A stretch of DNA of 64,000 nucleotides from a bacterium A37T11 (GCA_900109895.1 FOBR01000007.1:124001-188000), one strand, 5' to 3'. Numbered from the stretch's first letter, positions 9,141 through 19,267 are shown. Notes: a model not told the origin generated them from the letters alone. Translations and numbers: made by a program.

Positions 9141-10931
9141 TTAATATAAAGGGTTTTGAATAAGTATTGGATTTTTATTTATCTCACCTCCCGGTATAGG
9201 CTCGTAGTAAAACCTTATCTGAAAGGTGAAACGAGATAAGCGCAATTCATCCTCCTTTTTGAAAATATATTGTTTCTCATCAAAGATGTAATAGGGGAAC
9301 AATGCCTTATAAATGCGGTTATTTAATTCTTTATCTGCTGTTCTCCAACGGCGGATATCCCACCAGGTCTGGTTTTCAAAAGCTAGTTCTTTTCGTCTTT
9401 CGTTGCGTACCACCTCCAGATTCAGTTGTTCATTAGTTAATAAAGGGGCACCTGCCCGGTCACGGATGTCATTGATCGCTGCCAAGGCATCGGCCCGCAA
9501 AGTGGGCGAGCTGAGCTCCAGAGCAGCCTCCGCTTTATTTAGCAATATTTCGGCATAGCGAATGTCGATCCATTGCTGGTCTGAGTTCCACAAGCCTATC
9601 ATGGAAATATCTTTGCCAGGATCCTGGTATTTCCGTACATAAAAGCCTGTATTGGTTGCCCCGTTTCCTACACCACTCAACCCAACGATCCTTTTTCCAT
9701 TATATAAAGCATCCTCATTGCCAGAAGTTTTCAATACGGACCTATTATAAGCCTCATCACCATTATGGTAGGACGGGTATATGCCTCTTTGCACATCAAT
9801 TACTTCGTTTCTGTACTGGTCTCCCGGCAAAATTACAGACGCCCGCAACCTGGGCTCGACATTTTGAAACAGTGCTGCCCGATTAGGAAATCGAATGGGG
9901 TTACCTTGCAGGTCATTCACTTGCAGACTTCCGTAAAGTTCCACATAATCAAGCGTCGGGTTTAACAACGAACCATAAGAATTGCCAGCAAACTGTTTGG
10001 GTATATTCAGCCCATCCCAGGAATGAGTGATATCCGGATATTTATAGTCTTTGGTAAATATATTTTCGTGGCTATCCTTATCCAAGAACAAGTTTACATA
10101 ATTCAGGTATTTATCCGCATTGTTTCGGTAAAGGCTGTATTTGCCAGCGAGTAGATTGGCAGCTTCAATAGATTGCTGAAAATATCCGTCGGCACTGGAG
10201 GATGGGATGCCCAAAAGTCCATCTAGCTGCATAGTGCCATATTTGGCAATGCTACCCGCATACAGCATGGCCCTGGATTTCAGGGCAGCCGCGACATATT
10301 TATTGGCCCTACCCCGCACAGTGGCATCCATGCTCACATCTGGCATCAGTAAAATAGCACTGTCCAAGTCGCTTTTGATGAAATCATAGACCTCCTGTTC
10401 TTTACTACGTGGTACCATCAGCTCTTTTGAGGTAGATGCATAAGGGTCTTGCGCTACTTTGATCACCGGTACGCCACCGTACCTTTTCACCAGATCAAAA
10501 TAGAAATACGCCCGAAGAAAATGGGCCTCTCCAAGAAAATTATTTACCTGTTCTGACGTAAAATTTAGGCTATTTTTTGGGAGGTTTTCCAAAAAATAAT
10601 TCACCTTACGAATATCTGCGTACGGCCAATAACCAAAGCTGCCGCTTTCAATGCTCCCTCTGTACACATAATCGACCTGTAGCAACTCTCCTGTAAATAG
10701 TCCAAGCGAAGGAAATGCAGGAAACGCATTGAAACCATCCGACCAATTGTAACGGAAGTCTTCTATGGGTAGTTTGGCATAAATAGGAATCATGTATGCA
10801 CTTACTCCCGCTTCCGTACTAAAAACATCCTTATCGGTCAGGATATTGACTGGTGGAATATCAAGATCCTTACAGGCGGCGAATGCACCTATGAGGGCAA
10901 ATAACAGATTTTTAAATATATTTTTCATCAT
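9141..10931 (-). CDS. SusD/RagB outer-membrane lipoprotein
   Basis: 596-residue SusD-family glycan-binding lipoprotein that caps the SusC channel. Lipobox region FAACKD near residue 20. SusD TPR features include FLGEAHFLRAYFYFDLVKRYGGVPV and, near the end, INDIRDRAGAP and ERRKELAFENQTWWDIRRW. Lies 8 nt after susC and 5 nt before the DUF3823 gene, so the three form a tight unit. Confidence 0.95.
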   Translation of the reverse strand: MMKNIFKNLLFALIGAFAACKDLDIPPVNILTDKDVFSTEAGVSAYMIPIYAKLPIEDFRYNWSDGFNAFPAFPSLGLFTGELLQVDYVYRGSIESGSFGYWPYADIRKVNYFLENLPKNSLNFTSEQVNNFLGEAHFLRAYFYFDLVKRYGGVPVIKVAQDPYASTSKELMVPRSKEQEVYDFIKSDLDSAILLMPDVSMDATVRGRANKYVAAALKSRAMLYAGSIAKYGTMQLDGLLGIPSSSADGYFQQSIEAANLLAGKYSLYRNNADKYLNYVNLFLDKDSHENIFTKDYKYPDITHSWDGLNIPKQFAGNSYGSLLNPTLDYVELYGSLQVNDLQGNPIRFPNRAALFQNVEPRLRASVILPGDQYRNEVIDVQRGIYPSYHNGDEAYNRSVLKTSGNEDALYNGKRIVGLSGVGNGATNTGFYVRKYQDPGKDISMIGLWNSDQQWIDIRYAEILLNKAEAALELSSPTLRADALAAINDIRDRAGAPLLTNEQLNLEVVRNERRKELAFENQTWWDIRRWRTADKELNNRIYKALFPYYIFDEKQYIFKKEDELRLSRFTFQIRFYYEPIPGGEINKNPILIQNPLY

Positions 10932-10939
10932 ATTTAGTA

Positions 10940-13900
10940 TTAGAAGGTAATGGTTAAACCCAGGTTATAAGTTTTGTTCATGGGGTAGGTGTATCCATAC
11001 AGATCCGACGTATGTTCAGGATCCAAGCCCCGAATGCCAGTAAATGTCAGTAGATTATACCCATTTAAATAGATACGTGCCTGCTGCATGCCTATTTTTG
11101 CTATCCAACTGGCAGCCAGGCTGTAGCCCAGCTCTACACTCTTCAACCGGAGATAAGAGGCATTTTGTACCGATCTTTCCGAATTGGAGGCTGGTACAGT
11201 TCCCGTATAAGCAAAATATCCCTTCACCCATTTTGTGGATGGATTAAACGGATCCGCATTGGGATCTTCGGGGTGCCATCGATCCATAAACATTTGTAAT
11301 GCGGAGGCATTTCCCCCAAAAGCGAGTGGTTCTTTTAACTGCTCCGGATAGTCCACGTAGGTCATAGCAGCTCCCTGAAAAAGTAAATTAAGATCAAAAC
11401 CTCTATAATTTGCGGCCAGGGTGAACCCATAATTTATTTTAGGAATATTTCGCTGTGTCACATCGTCCAGTCTTACTCCTCGCGTAGCAATGGGATGATC
11501 ATCCCAACCATCTATAATGCCATCCTCATTCCAGTCTGTATATTTATAGTCACCAGGTAGCAGGGCCCGGTTGCCACCACCATAATTTACCGGTGATTGA
11601 TAAATTTCATCCAAGGATTGAAATTGTCCGTCATACCCTAAACCCCACCAGATATCATTGTAACGATTTGTCGGATTATTTCTCCAATTATCATAAGCAT
11701 TGCCATAAGCTCCAACTTCCTGAAATCGCAATTTGGTTCGGGCATAAGCGATATTCCCGGTCACACTATATCCAAAACGGCCTAGGGTGTTTTTGTGCGA
11801 AAGGGTGAGCTCAATGCCTTGGGTGCGATCGCTGTTGAGGTTTTCCTGTGGCAAACTAGCGCCCACAGTACCCGGAAGGGTGCCGAGACGATTTCCCAGA
11901 AGGTCATTACCATCTCTCCTGAATATATCTAATGAAATACCCAGTTTTTGCTTCCACATATCCAGATCGACCCCTATATTGGCCGTTTGGTAAGTAAACC
12001 ATGTAATCTGAGTATTAGCTAAACCTTTATCGGAAAGACCATTTTGAATGACACCATTCCAAATGTAGCGACCTGATGGAAAATTGTAACCCGATAGGAA
12101 TTGATAGTTTACCGCGTCATCATTACCCAATACCCCATATGTTGCTTTGAGTTTAAGATTATCAATGAACGAAAGGGCTTCCGAATTTTTAAAGAATGGC
12201 TCTTCAGATATGCGCCATCCAATCAGCCCAGCAGAGAAAAATCCCCACTGCTGGTCATCCCTAAACTTGGATGACCCATCATACCTAAAACTGAATTCGG
12301 CCAGATACCGATCTCCAAAATCGTAGTTTACTCTTCCAATAACTGATTTTCTGGACCAGTCAGTCAAACCATTAGCGTCTTGCGTACCCGTTTGGTTATA
12401 AGTATTGCCAGCAAATAATTGGTCTATGGCAAATGCTAGTTCGCGTGAAGCCGAAAAATTATCACCTTTTCCAAACAATTCTTCATACGTGATCATCCCC
12501 GAAATGCCATGTTTGCCAAATTGATGGTTGTAGTTTAAGGCCAGCTGTATTAAATTCTCAGATCCACGGTTAAAAGACCTGAAGACACTCATCGGAGTTC
12601 CAAACACGTTAGATCTGTATACCTTGCTTTCTGTGTCGTAGGTATATAAATCGTACGGTTTTCGATATCCCTTGTACTCGGTTGAGTTGTAGTCGTAGCT
12701 GAATAAGGCCTTTGCTGATAGTCCATTTACTGATGGAATCTCATAGTTTAAGCTCACAGCACCCTGAAAGGATAGGTTGTCATAGTTTTTATAACCACTT
12801 TGCTCAGCACTGGTATTGACTATTGGATTATTGCCATTAGCTACCCCTCCAGGATAAGCAGGATCGTTATTTGCATAAACGGGTAGTGTGGGCAATTGGG
12901 AAAACAGGCTTTTAAAAAGATTCCAGGTATCAGTCCAGGGCTGCATTTTTGTATCTTTAATACCAGAAAGCCGCATTTCTGCCGTAAGGCCTTTAGCTAT
13001 TTTGGCACTGACATTCGATCTGAAATTGTATTTTTTATAGTTGAGATCCCTCGATTTCCAAAAACCATCTTGCTTCAGGTTACCCAGGCTCAGAAAATAA
13101 CTGATATCATCAGAACCTCCCGTTGCAGTTATGCTGTGAGACATTTCGGGTACGGTCCTGTCAAACACCGGAGCATACCAATCTGTCGTCTTTTTAGTAC
13201 CGTTGGCATATTGCTCAAAGTCCTCATCGGTGTATTTGACAGTGGGATTTTCCAGGTTGTGCTTCAGTTTTTCATTCATCAGGGTCATAAAATCTACAGC
13301 ATTGACCGTACTTTCAAATGATGCGGGGTTTTGTATCCCATAATACCCACTGTACGTCAGAGACGGTTTGCCCTTATGGCCACTTTTGGTAGTTACCAGG
13401 ATCACCCCATCAGCAGCACGAACGCCATATATAGCAGCAGAGGCATCCTTCAGTACAGAGATACTCTCTATATCATTCGCGTCAAGGGTTGATATGTTAT
13501 CGCGCTGCACGCCGTCTATCACCACCAGCGGATTACGGCCATAGCCACGAATGTCAAAAACGGTGTTAAAACTTCCGGGTTCGCTCGTCTTTTGGGCAAT
13601 GCGCAGACCAGGCACTTTTCCTGCCAGGGAATTTAATACATTCTCATTCTTTGTTGTGAGTACTTCTTTACCAGAAACAGCCACGACCGATCCAATGACT
13701 GACGCTTTTTTTTGTGTACCGTATCCTACTACTACGACCTCGTTAAGTTCAGACTGATTCTCAAAGAGGGTGGCGTCAATAAAAGTACGGCCATTGATTT
13801 TTATGGTCAAAGTTTGCATGCCAATGTAGGTAAACTGAAGGTTTGTCGCTTCAGAAGACAAGGATAAGGAATAGATTCCTTCGGCATTGGTACTGGCTGA

Positions 13901-14059
13901 CCCAATCATTTTGGTGGGACCATAGGCTGTCACACTCACGCCAGATAATGGGGCACCATTACTAGAACTAATGACTTTGCCATGAATGGTGTGCCCCTGT
14001 GCGGCCACTAATCGTGGAAAGACACACATAAAAATAAATACATAGATTTTATTGCTCAT
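10940..14059 (-). CDS. SusC/RagA TonB-dependent outer-membrane receptor
   Basis: TonB-dependent transporter, 1039 residues from ATG 14059. The upstream Met at 14101 is not followed by a signal peptide directly, whereas MSNKIYVF starts a good one ending VAAQ. Domains: CarboxypepD_reg-like (about 25-100), TonB box near LNEVVVVGYGTQKK, plug with RIAQKTSEPGS and LVVIDGVQRD, then the barrel ending NLGLTITF. No STN domain, consistent with control by the neighbouring one-component regulator and not by sigma/anti-sigma signalling. First gene of the operon. Confidence 0.95.
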   Translation of the reverse strand: MSNKIYVFIFMCVFPRLVAAQGHTIHGKVISSSNGAPLSGVSVTAYGPTKMIGSASTNAEGIYSLSLSSEATNLQFTYIGMQTLTIKINGRTFIDATLFENQSELNEVVVVGYGTQKKASVIGSVVAVSGKEVLTTKNENVLNSLAGKVPGLRIAQKTSEPGSFNTVFDIRGYGRNPLVVIDGVQRDNISTLDANDIESISVLKDASAAIYGVRAADGVILVTTKSGHKGKPSLTYSGYYGIQNPASFESTVNAVDFMTLMNEKLKHNLENPTVKYTDEDFEQYANGTKKTTDWYAPVFDRTVPEMSHSITATGGSDDISYFLSLGNLKQDGFWKSRDLNYKKYNFRSNVSAKIAKGLTAEMRLSGIKDTKMQPWTDTWNLFKSLFSQLPTLPVYANNDPAYPGGVANGNNPIVNTSAEQSGYKNYDNLSFQGAVSLNYEIPSVNGLSAKALFSYDYNSTEYKGYRKPYDLYTYDTESKVYRSNVFGTPMSVFRSFNRGSENLIQLALNYNHQFGKHGISGMITYEELFGKGDNFSASRELAFAIDQLFAGNTYNQTGTQDANGLTDWSRKSVIGRVNYDFGDRYLAEFSFRYDGSSKFRDDQQWGFFSAGLIGWRISEEPFFKNSEALSFIDNLKLKATYGVLGNDDAVNYQFLSGYNFPSGRYIWNGVIQNGLSDKGLANTQITWFTYQTANIGVDLDMWKQKLGISLDIFRRDGNDLLGNRLGTLPGTVGASLPQENLNSDRTQGIELTLSHKNTLGRFGYSVTGNIAYARTKLRFQEVGAYGNAYDNWRNNPTNRYNDIWWGLGYDGQFQSLDEIYQSPVNYGGGNRALLPGDYKYTDWNEDGIIDGWDDHPIATRGVRLDDVTQRNIPKINYGFTLAANYRGFDLNLLFQGAAMTYVDYPEQLKEPLAFGGNASALQMFMDRWHPEDPNADPFNPSTKWVKGYFAYTGTVPASNSERSVQNASYLRLKSVELGYSLAASWIAKIGMQQARIYLNGYNLLTFTGIRGLDPEHTSDLYGYTYPMNKTYNLGLTITF

Positions 14060-14169
14060 AATTTTAATTGGTGAATAGGCAGCAAGTATAAAAAATGGCA
14101 CTAACGGAACATTAATAAAAGATTAAACAGTAAAATATACTGCAATTATTTTTTATTCAGGATTTATGT

Positions 14170-14184
14170 CTGCTAATTTAGCAG
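14170..14184. promoter_or_regulatory. Palindrome upstream of susC, candidate regulator site
   Basis: CTGCTAA-T-TTAGCAG, a perfect 7-bp inverted repeat about 110 bp upstream of the susC start and 4 bp past the regulator stop codon. There is no T-run on the minus strand after it, so an operator is more likely than a terminator. Confidence 0.4.
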
Positions 14185-14187
14185 TTT

Positions 14188-16704
14188 TCAGTAAATAAGA
14201 ATTTGCTGAAATTCTTCCCGATAATCTGCTTGATAAATCTCACGGTAATTTTTGACAAAAGTTTCATAGGTTGATTTAGCCAATGAATGTTTACCAAGCA
14301 GGACCAGCGCTTTGCATTGCAGGATCATTCCTTCCTCACTGACCGGGTCAAATTTAAAGATATGATGGGTGATCTCCACGATGTGTGCCGGGTCTTTTTT
14401 TATGCCTGTTTGGTGGGCATAGTTTATATATATATTGGTTATCTGATCGGAAATCTCAGATTTAAACACGTCAAGTCCAATAAATGGCATATTAGACAGA
14501 AACGATCCGCGTTTGGTTATTGCTATGAGTTCCTCGATGCATTTGCGGTTTATGGTGGTTTTCTGGCCTACTATCTGCAAGTATAATCCATAGTCAGAAT
14601 AGATGTATGAACTATCAACCTCAATCTTCCAATATCCGGATTCTTTAGATAATTGGCAATGACCAATCTTTTCAAGTAGGCTTTTAAGTTTTGCCATGTT
14701 AACAGAACGGTTATTCCGTGCGCTTTTTTCCGATTTGTCAAACCAAAACAGCTCATTTAGCTTTTCAGAGCTTACACCGCTCTTGTAGCGGATAGAATGA
14801 AGCAGAATAAGTAAAAATATTTCTTTGAGCAACGGAGTAAAATACTTAATCATATCCTCCCCAGTCTCAGAAAATAACTGAAAATCCCCAAATAGATAGA
14901 TAGCGCCCTTTTGGGGCTCTACACTTACCATTTCTTCGGGCATTATGGGTTCAAACACTTTATCTGATACTTGCGGAGTGTGAGGACGTCTCAGCCACCA
15001 CACACCTAAAAGAGACAATAATAAAGCAGGAATGACCAGCGGCCACCATTTGCCAGCCACACGATCGGGCTCAGCACGCTCTGGGGTGTAAACTGCAGGA
15101 GGAAACGCTAATTGAAAAATATTGGCAGATGTTTTATTCGCCTTTTCTGACCATAACAAGGTTACTAGATATAGTTTTTGCTCCCGTTCACTGTAATAAA
15201 GGTTGACAATGGAATGGGTGTCATGAAAAATAAATGGAATAGTGTCTGCAAGCATACGTAAATCTGGAGATAACAATGAACCCTGAACAAGCTGTAGGGA
15301 CGATTCATATTTGCCCGGATTAAAGATAACCCCATAATAAAGTTTTTTTCGGGAATCTACGATCAGGTCATTTCCAAAAACAAAGTCATTTCCCTCCGTT
15401 TTTAACGTATATAACTGTTTTATAACACCATCTTGAGGCGTAAACCTGAGCATATCATACAGGAAACCTGGATTTTCTGCTTGCTTGCCAGACCTGCTAC
15501 CATACCCACCGACAAGATAAACGGTGTCCGCTCCGCTGGTTGTACCGAGTCCCGCCAAATAACGCGGAGTAAAAAAATCCCCCTTTGTTTGCACCACTTT
15601 CCAAGATGGGTTACCAGGAGTAAACTGAAAAATAGTGTTTTTATATTGATGCTGCCCATACCCTCCAAATACAAAAACCGAATTTTTAGCAGGCAAATAA
15701 AATTTATTAACATGCCAATAGATCGTTTGTTCGGGATCAAAAGGGTGCTGATCCCACTGCTGTGAAGAAAGGTCAAAATGGCTTTGTGCATGGGTATCTA
15801 CTATAAAATTAAGTATTTTCTGCTGGTCAGACAAAAACAGACACTGGCTGCCAGGATGAAGATTTTGGCTGCCAGACCGACTCTCAATTGCCAGCACATT
15901 CTGGTTGTCGGGTTGGTAAGCATATATAGAGTCTGTTGAGACTACATATACTTCCCCCGTTTTGGGGTTAAAGCATGAACTGGCATCCCCATCAACCGTC
16001 AGTTTGGCTATTTCCTGCCAATTAGTATGCTCACTCTTTACCCATAATGCATTATGCACATGCCCATCCAGCCTCCCGTTTCGTTCATGAGCTATACTAT
16101 CGGCAGATTCATTTAGTGGCCAGTGATAATCTATCTTTCCTGATCCAACGATGCGTATATCTTTCAGTCGTACGGGAGGAACATCAGTAGTAGCAAAATT
16201 ACGGTAACAATTGGCGCCAAAAAGCAATTTATAGCACGCCTTCTGTCGCAGGAAAGGTGCGCTATCTGTATACCTCTTGCCAAGTGTGGATAAGGTAATA
16301 GTACCCCTTTGGGTATCAAAATCTATGGTTATTTTTTTCCATGTAGCGAGTTGCGTGTGAGCCAGGCGGAACAAAACGGATGATTCGCGTCCCGCCAATA
16401 TCAATTTCAAAGTATCTACCTCATAGATCAGGTCGATGTTTTTTTGCTGATCATCCACCATTCTAAAAATATACCCAAAGTATGTATCCCGTTGCTGGAT
16501 CATGCTCAAATCAAAAGATAACTTAAAATGATTTTTTAAGCATAGATCTTTTTTATAAGTCATATCCATCGACGTTCGTTTTTCTGACGCCACGTTGTAA
16601 CTTTGAAAGGTCAGCCCGTAATCCTGGCAAAATGTATTGGTTACAGAGAACAGGATCATTGCCATAAGCAAGATACTTCCATGAAGCAAAGAGACTTTCG
16701 TCAT
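14188..16704 (-). CDS. Membrane-spanning kelch sensor/winged-helix regulator
   Basis: 838-residue one-component regulator. Order: signal peptide (1-26), LamG/concanavalin-like domain (about 30-215), kelch-type beta-propeller with FVFGGYGQHQ and VYLVGGYGSRSG (about 240-545), one TM helix (about 552-571), a cytoplasmic OmpR/SARP-like winged helix (about 600-695, starting IYLFGDFQLFSETGED) and a helical BTAD/TPR-like end (about 700-838). The periplasmic propeller presumably senses a glycan, and the tethered winged helix would activate the adjacent operon. Same strand as susC, 128 nt upstream. It takes the place of the usual hybrid two-component or sigma/FecR regulator. Domain assignments are from motif reading and not from a search. 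Confidence 0.75.
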   Translation of the reverse strand: MTKVSLLHGSILLMAMILFSVTNTFCQDYGLTFQSYNVASEKRTSMDMTYKKDLCLKNHFKLSFDLSMIQQRDTYFGYIFRMVDDQQKNIDLIYEVDTLKLILAGRESSVLFRLAHTQLATWKKITIDFDTQRGTITLSTLGKRYTDSAPFLRQKACYKLLFGANCYRNFATTDVPPVRLKDIRIVGSGKIDYHWPLNESADSIAHERNGRLDGHVHNALWVKSEHTNWQEIAKLTVDGDASSCFNPKTGEVYVVSTDSIYAYQPDNQNVLAIESRSGSQNLHPGSQCLFLSDQQKILNFIVDTHAQSHFDLSSQQWDQHPFDPEQTIYWHVNKFYLPAKNSVFVFGGYGQHQYKNTIFQFTPGNPSWKVVQTKGDFFTPRYLAGLGTTSGADTVYLVGGYGSRSGKQAENPGFLYDMLRFTPQDGVIKQLYTLKTEGNDFVFGNDLIVDSRKKLYYGVIFNPGKYESSLQLVQGSLLSPDLRMLADTIPFIFHDTHSIVNLYYSEREQKLYLVTLLWSEKANKTSANIFQLAFPPAVYTPERAEPDRVAGKWWPLVIPALLLSLLGVWWLRRPHTPQVSDKVFEPIMPEEMVSVEPQKGAIYLFGDFQLFSETGEDMIKYFTPLLKEIFLLILLHSIRYKSGVSSEKLNELFWFDKSEKSARNNRSVNMAKLKSLLEKIGHCQLSKESGYWKIEVDSSYIYSDYGLYLQIVGQKTTINRKCIEELIAITKRGSFLSNMPFIGLDVFKSEISDQITNIYINYAHQTGIKKDPAHIVEITHHIFKFDPVSEEGMILQCKALVLLGKHSLAKSTYETFVKNYREIYQADYREEFQQILIY

Positions 16705-17072
16705 AATTAGTGTCCTAACTGATCATAATAAGTTAATCAGCGCATAAAATTATCGATTTTGGCTAATGTAGCGTAAATTAAAGTGAAATTTATTAGTTAG
16801 GTCACCTATCGGCTTCAAGGCCGCATTGGTGGTGCGGCCGTTATGTTTTGTCAATTTATATTATCCCCCACCTTGAGGCGTAGTAAGTACAGACTGCCGT
16901 ATCGTCTCAAGGATATGCTCACTTTGTAGCATAATCCGTCAATGGCTTTTCAAACAGCTCGCCAGAAAATGGTAGACTGCTCATCATTCATGTTTTTGAA
17001 AATATTCAGGTCTGCTAACGTGTATCTGACTATGAAGCTAAGATTAAAAAATTTAAAAAAAAATCTAATAAA
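16705..17072. other. Divergent intergenic region with repeat copy
   Basis: Upstream of the regulator (minus) and the GxGYxYP gene (plus). It contains the right copy of the 118-bp repeat (16815-16932). A minus-strand stretch from about 16960 to 17040 is partly open but has stops. No gene called. Confidence 0.5.
16815..16932 (+). repeat. About 118-bp direct repeat, right copy (hairpin B included)
   Basis: Contains hairpin GGCCGCA (16819-16825) with TGCGGCC (16833-16839), followed by the same TTATATTATCCCC... block as at 2430. This copy lacks the susD tail that precedes the left copy. Confidence 0.7.
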
Positions 17073-17099
17073 TAGGTACTTTTTCTGCTGACCGTTGTA
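17073..17099 (+). promoter_or_regulatory. Predicted ECF-sigma promoter, GxGYxYP gene
   Basis: 27-bp element TAGGTACTTTTT-N3-CTG-N-CCGTTGTA. It matches the element before fecR (19877-19903) at 24 of 27 positions. GTAC and CGTT are 13 bp apart in both. The ATG at 17112 lies 12 bp past the -10-like part, so the mRNA would have almost no leader. Confidence 0.65.
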
Positions 17100-17111
17100 A
17101 TATTCATAAAA

Positions 17112-19208
17112 ATGAATTCTTTTTTTATGAAAAATACTATTACCGTTCTTGAAATTTTAATAATATCATTACTAATTGCCTCAAATTCGATTGCACAGCA
17201 AAATATACTGAATCGATATACCGGAAAATGGACGTTATTAAAAGATTCTGTAACATTCGTTCCCTATTTTTCCGGATGTGAGCTCGATTTAAACACAAAT
17301 AAAGACTCTATCCATATTTCTTGGAAATGGCTATCCAGTTTTCCGCACACAGATACCTATTCCATTCCCTTAAACGGGAAAACCATTAATTATCCCGTTG
17401 AAAACAGGGTGTGGCCCTATGAAAATTTTATGGGAGTAAACTATGTTCCCGGCACCAAGGGATATGCCACATATCAGCCCGGTAAAGAAACCAGCAATTT
17501 TGAAGTGCTGAACAAATACGAAATCAAAACCTCACAAGGAAAAAGCTGGATGGAAAATAAAGACCAGTATACCCTGTCAAAAGATGGGCAACTTCTCACC
17601 GTAAAGCACTACCGAAACAGCCGGTTTAACCCCGTGAAATATGTATTCAGGAAGGTAGGCGACAAAACAGCATACGTACACCAGATGACCAATAACTGGA
17701 AATTGGATGGAGGAGTACCTGAAAACGCATTTTTCGTCAGCCTGCAAGGACTGGTCAACCGGTCAGAAGCCCGGTTATATCTGGACTATCCAAAAGATTG
17801 GGAATACAAAGAATCAAAATCTTTGCAAGGATTTTATGAACGCCGGTTAGGCTATCAATTCCTGCCAATGGAAACAGCAGGAAAGGCGCTGGCGACATTT
17901 GCAAAAGACATCAAAGGATATATTATTTGGGATCCGCAATCCAGAGCATCCCTCTGCGTGGCCTTTACATTGTCCGGATTGGAAGATGCCGTCGTGGTCA
18001 CTCCAGAAATGGTACCCTTGATGGAAGCAAATCACCTAACCCTGGTCAAAGATTTCAGCGGGCAGTTCAATGGAAAGCCAGATATAGATATCTACAGGTG
18101 GGCCATGAATGAATATGGAAGGCGATGTAGCAAGGATTATGTCGTATGGATGGGCGGAGTAGATGGCGATCAGATCATGCCTGGCATTGCCGACTTTGGC
18201 ATTGCCCGAAAAGCGTTTTTTGCAGACCTGTCTACTGCTCCCAAGGATACCTTGGAGTACCACCTGGCCGACTCCATTATGGGTAACATGAACAAATTTG
18301 CGCTGGTGATGGGATGGCATAGCTATGGAAAAGACCTGGAAAGACATTATGTATCCTTGTCTTCCAGACATGGATTGCGAGTAGAAGGCTTAAATACCTT
18401 CCCCAACCTAAGCTTCACCAGCATGACCCCGCCCTCCCCCGGATTTAAGTTTAAAAATAACCACCAGGTAGTAGAAGGTAAAAAATATATACCTGAAAAG
18501 AAAGTATACATCACCTGTGTTCAAACCGATGGATTAGGCCTTGGATCCTGGAACAGTCCGCATCGCGGCACCATACCCTACGCCTGGGAAGTAACCATAA
18601 ACTGGTACTGGATGGCGCCCGTATTGCTACAGTATTATTATGAAAATGCAACACCCAACGACTATTTTTTTGGGTCACTGTCAGGTCCTGGCTACATGTA
18701 TCCAAAAGCCATACCCGATTCTTTATTTTCACCGTTAATGCATATAGCAGATACGCTTTGTCAGAACCTAGACTTGAATGTTTTTGAAACGATGGATTAT
18801 TCAGAAGGAAGTTCTGGTACGGGCAATAACGATCTTCCCAAAAGTTTGGTTGAAAAATATATGGATGCTATGCCCGATATGCTAGGCATACTGAATGGGT
18901 ATGCGCCTTCTTATACTTTTGGCCTGGTTAAAAACAAACCCTTTATTTCCTATGACTATTACTTGGATGAAACCATTCCGGAGGCAGACGCAGTGGATGA
19001 CCTTAACGAACTCATCGCCATCAATAGCAAAAAACCCTACTTTTTGGCTTTACACGTCAGGGAGTGGAATGATATAGAACGTGTAAAAAGGATATTGGAA
19101 AGAGTGCAGGGTGTAAAAGAAGTAGTATCATTAGATGTATTCCTGAAGCTGGCAGCAGCAGCCCCTACCTATGCACCATACTATTTGCAACAGGCAAAAA
19201 ATAATTAA
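17112..19208 (+). CDS. GxGYxYP-family putative glycoside hydrolase
   Basis: 698-residue secreted protein of the GxGYxYP family, named for the motif seen here as GPGYMYP in the last third. The family is regarded as putative carbohydrate-active, without a settled activity. Signal peptide ends SIAQ (about residue 29). N-terminal lipocalin-like stretch (about 30-190), then the GxGYxYP N-terminal domain from GGVPENAFFVSLQGLVNR and the C-terminal domain with VQTDGLGLGSW. ATG at 17112 or 17127 could both serve; the first is 12 bp from the promoter. It is the only enzyme-like gene in the sigma/FecR/SusCD cluster and shares the fecR promoter motif. Confidence 0.87.
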   Translation: MNSFFMKNTITVLEILIISLLIASNSIAQQNILNRYTGKWTLLKDSVTFVPYFSGCELDLNTNKDSIHISWKWLSSFPHTDTYSIPLNGKTINYPVENRVWPYENFMGVNYVPGTKGYATYQPGKETSNFEVLNKYEIKTSQGKSWMENKDQYTLSKDGQLLTVKHYRNSRFNPVKYVFRKVGDKTAYVHQMTNNWKLDGGVPENAFFVSLQGLVNRSEARLYLDYPKDWEYKESKSLQGFYERRLGYQFLPMETAGKALATFAKDIKGYIIWDPQSRASLCVAFTLSGLEDAVVVTPEMVPLMEANHLTLVKDFSGQFNGKPDIDIYRWAMNEYGRRCSKDYVVWMGGVDGDQIMPGIADFGIARKAFFADLSTAPKDTLEYHLADSIMGNMNKFALVMGWHSYGKDLERHYVSLSSRHGLRVEGLNTFPNLSFTSMTPPSPGFKFKNNHQVVEGKKYIPEKKVYITCVQTDGLGLGSWNSPHRGTIPYAWEVTINWYWMAPVLLQYYYENATPNDYFFGSLSGPGYMYPKAIPDSLFSPLMHIADTLCQNLDLNVFETMDYSEGSSGTGNNDLPKSLVEKYMDAMPDMLGILNGYAPSYTFGLVKNKPFISYDYYLDETIPEADAVDDLNELIAINSKKPYFLALHVREWNDIERVKRILERVQGVKEVVSLDVFLKLAAAAPTYAPYYLQQAKNN

Positions 19209-19217
19209 ATAATGACA

Positions 19218-19248
19218 TTGTTAATATCCTATTAAATAATTAAGTTTG
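19218..19248 (+). promoter_or_regulatory. Housekeeping promoter of the ECF sigma gene
   Basis: TTG (19218-19220), 20-nt spacer, TAAGTTTG (19241-19248): a full Bacteroidota sigma-70 promoter. Predicted start near 19255, 13 nt before the ATG. This separates sigma transcription (constitutive) from fecR transcription (ECF-type promoter). Confidence 0.7.
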
Positions 19249-19267
19249 CTTATCGATTGATGTTTGT

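Noticed and set aside
12896-13321. 141-codon plus-strand frame
   Set aside because: Antisense to susC; a shadow without motifs.
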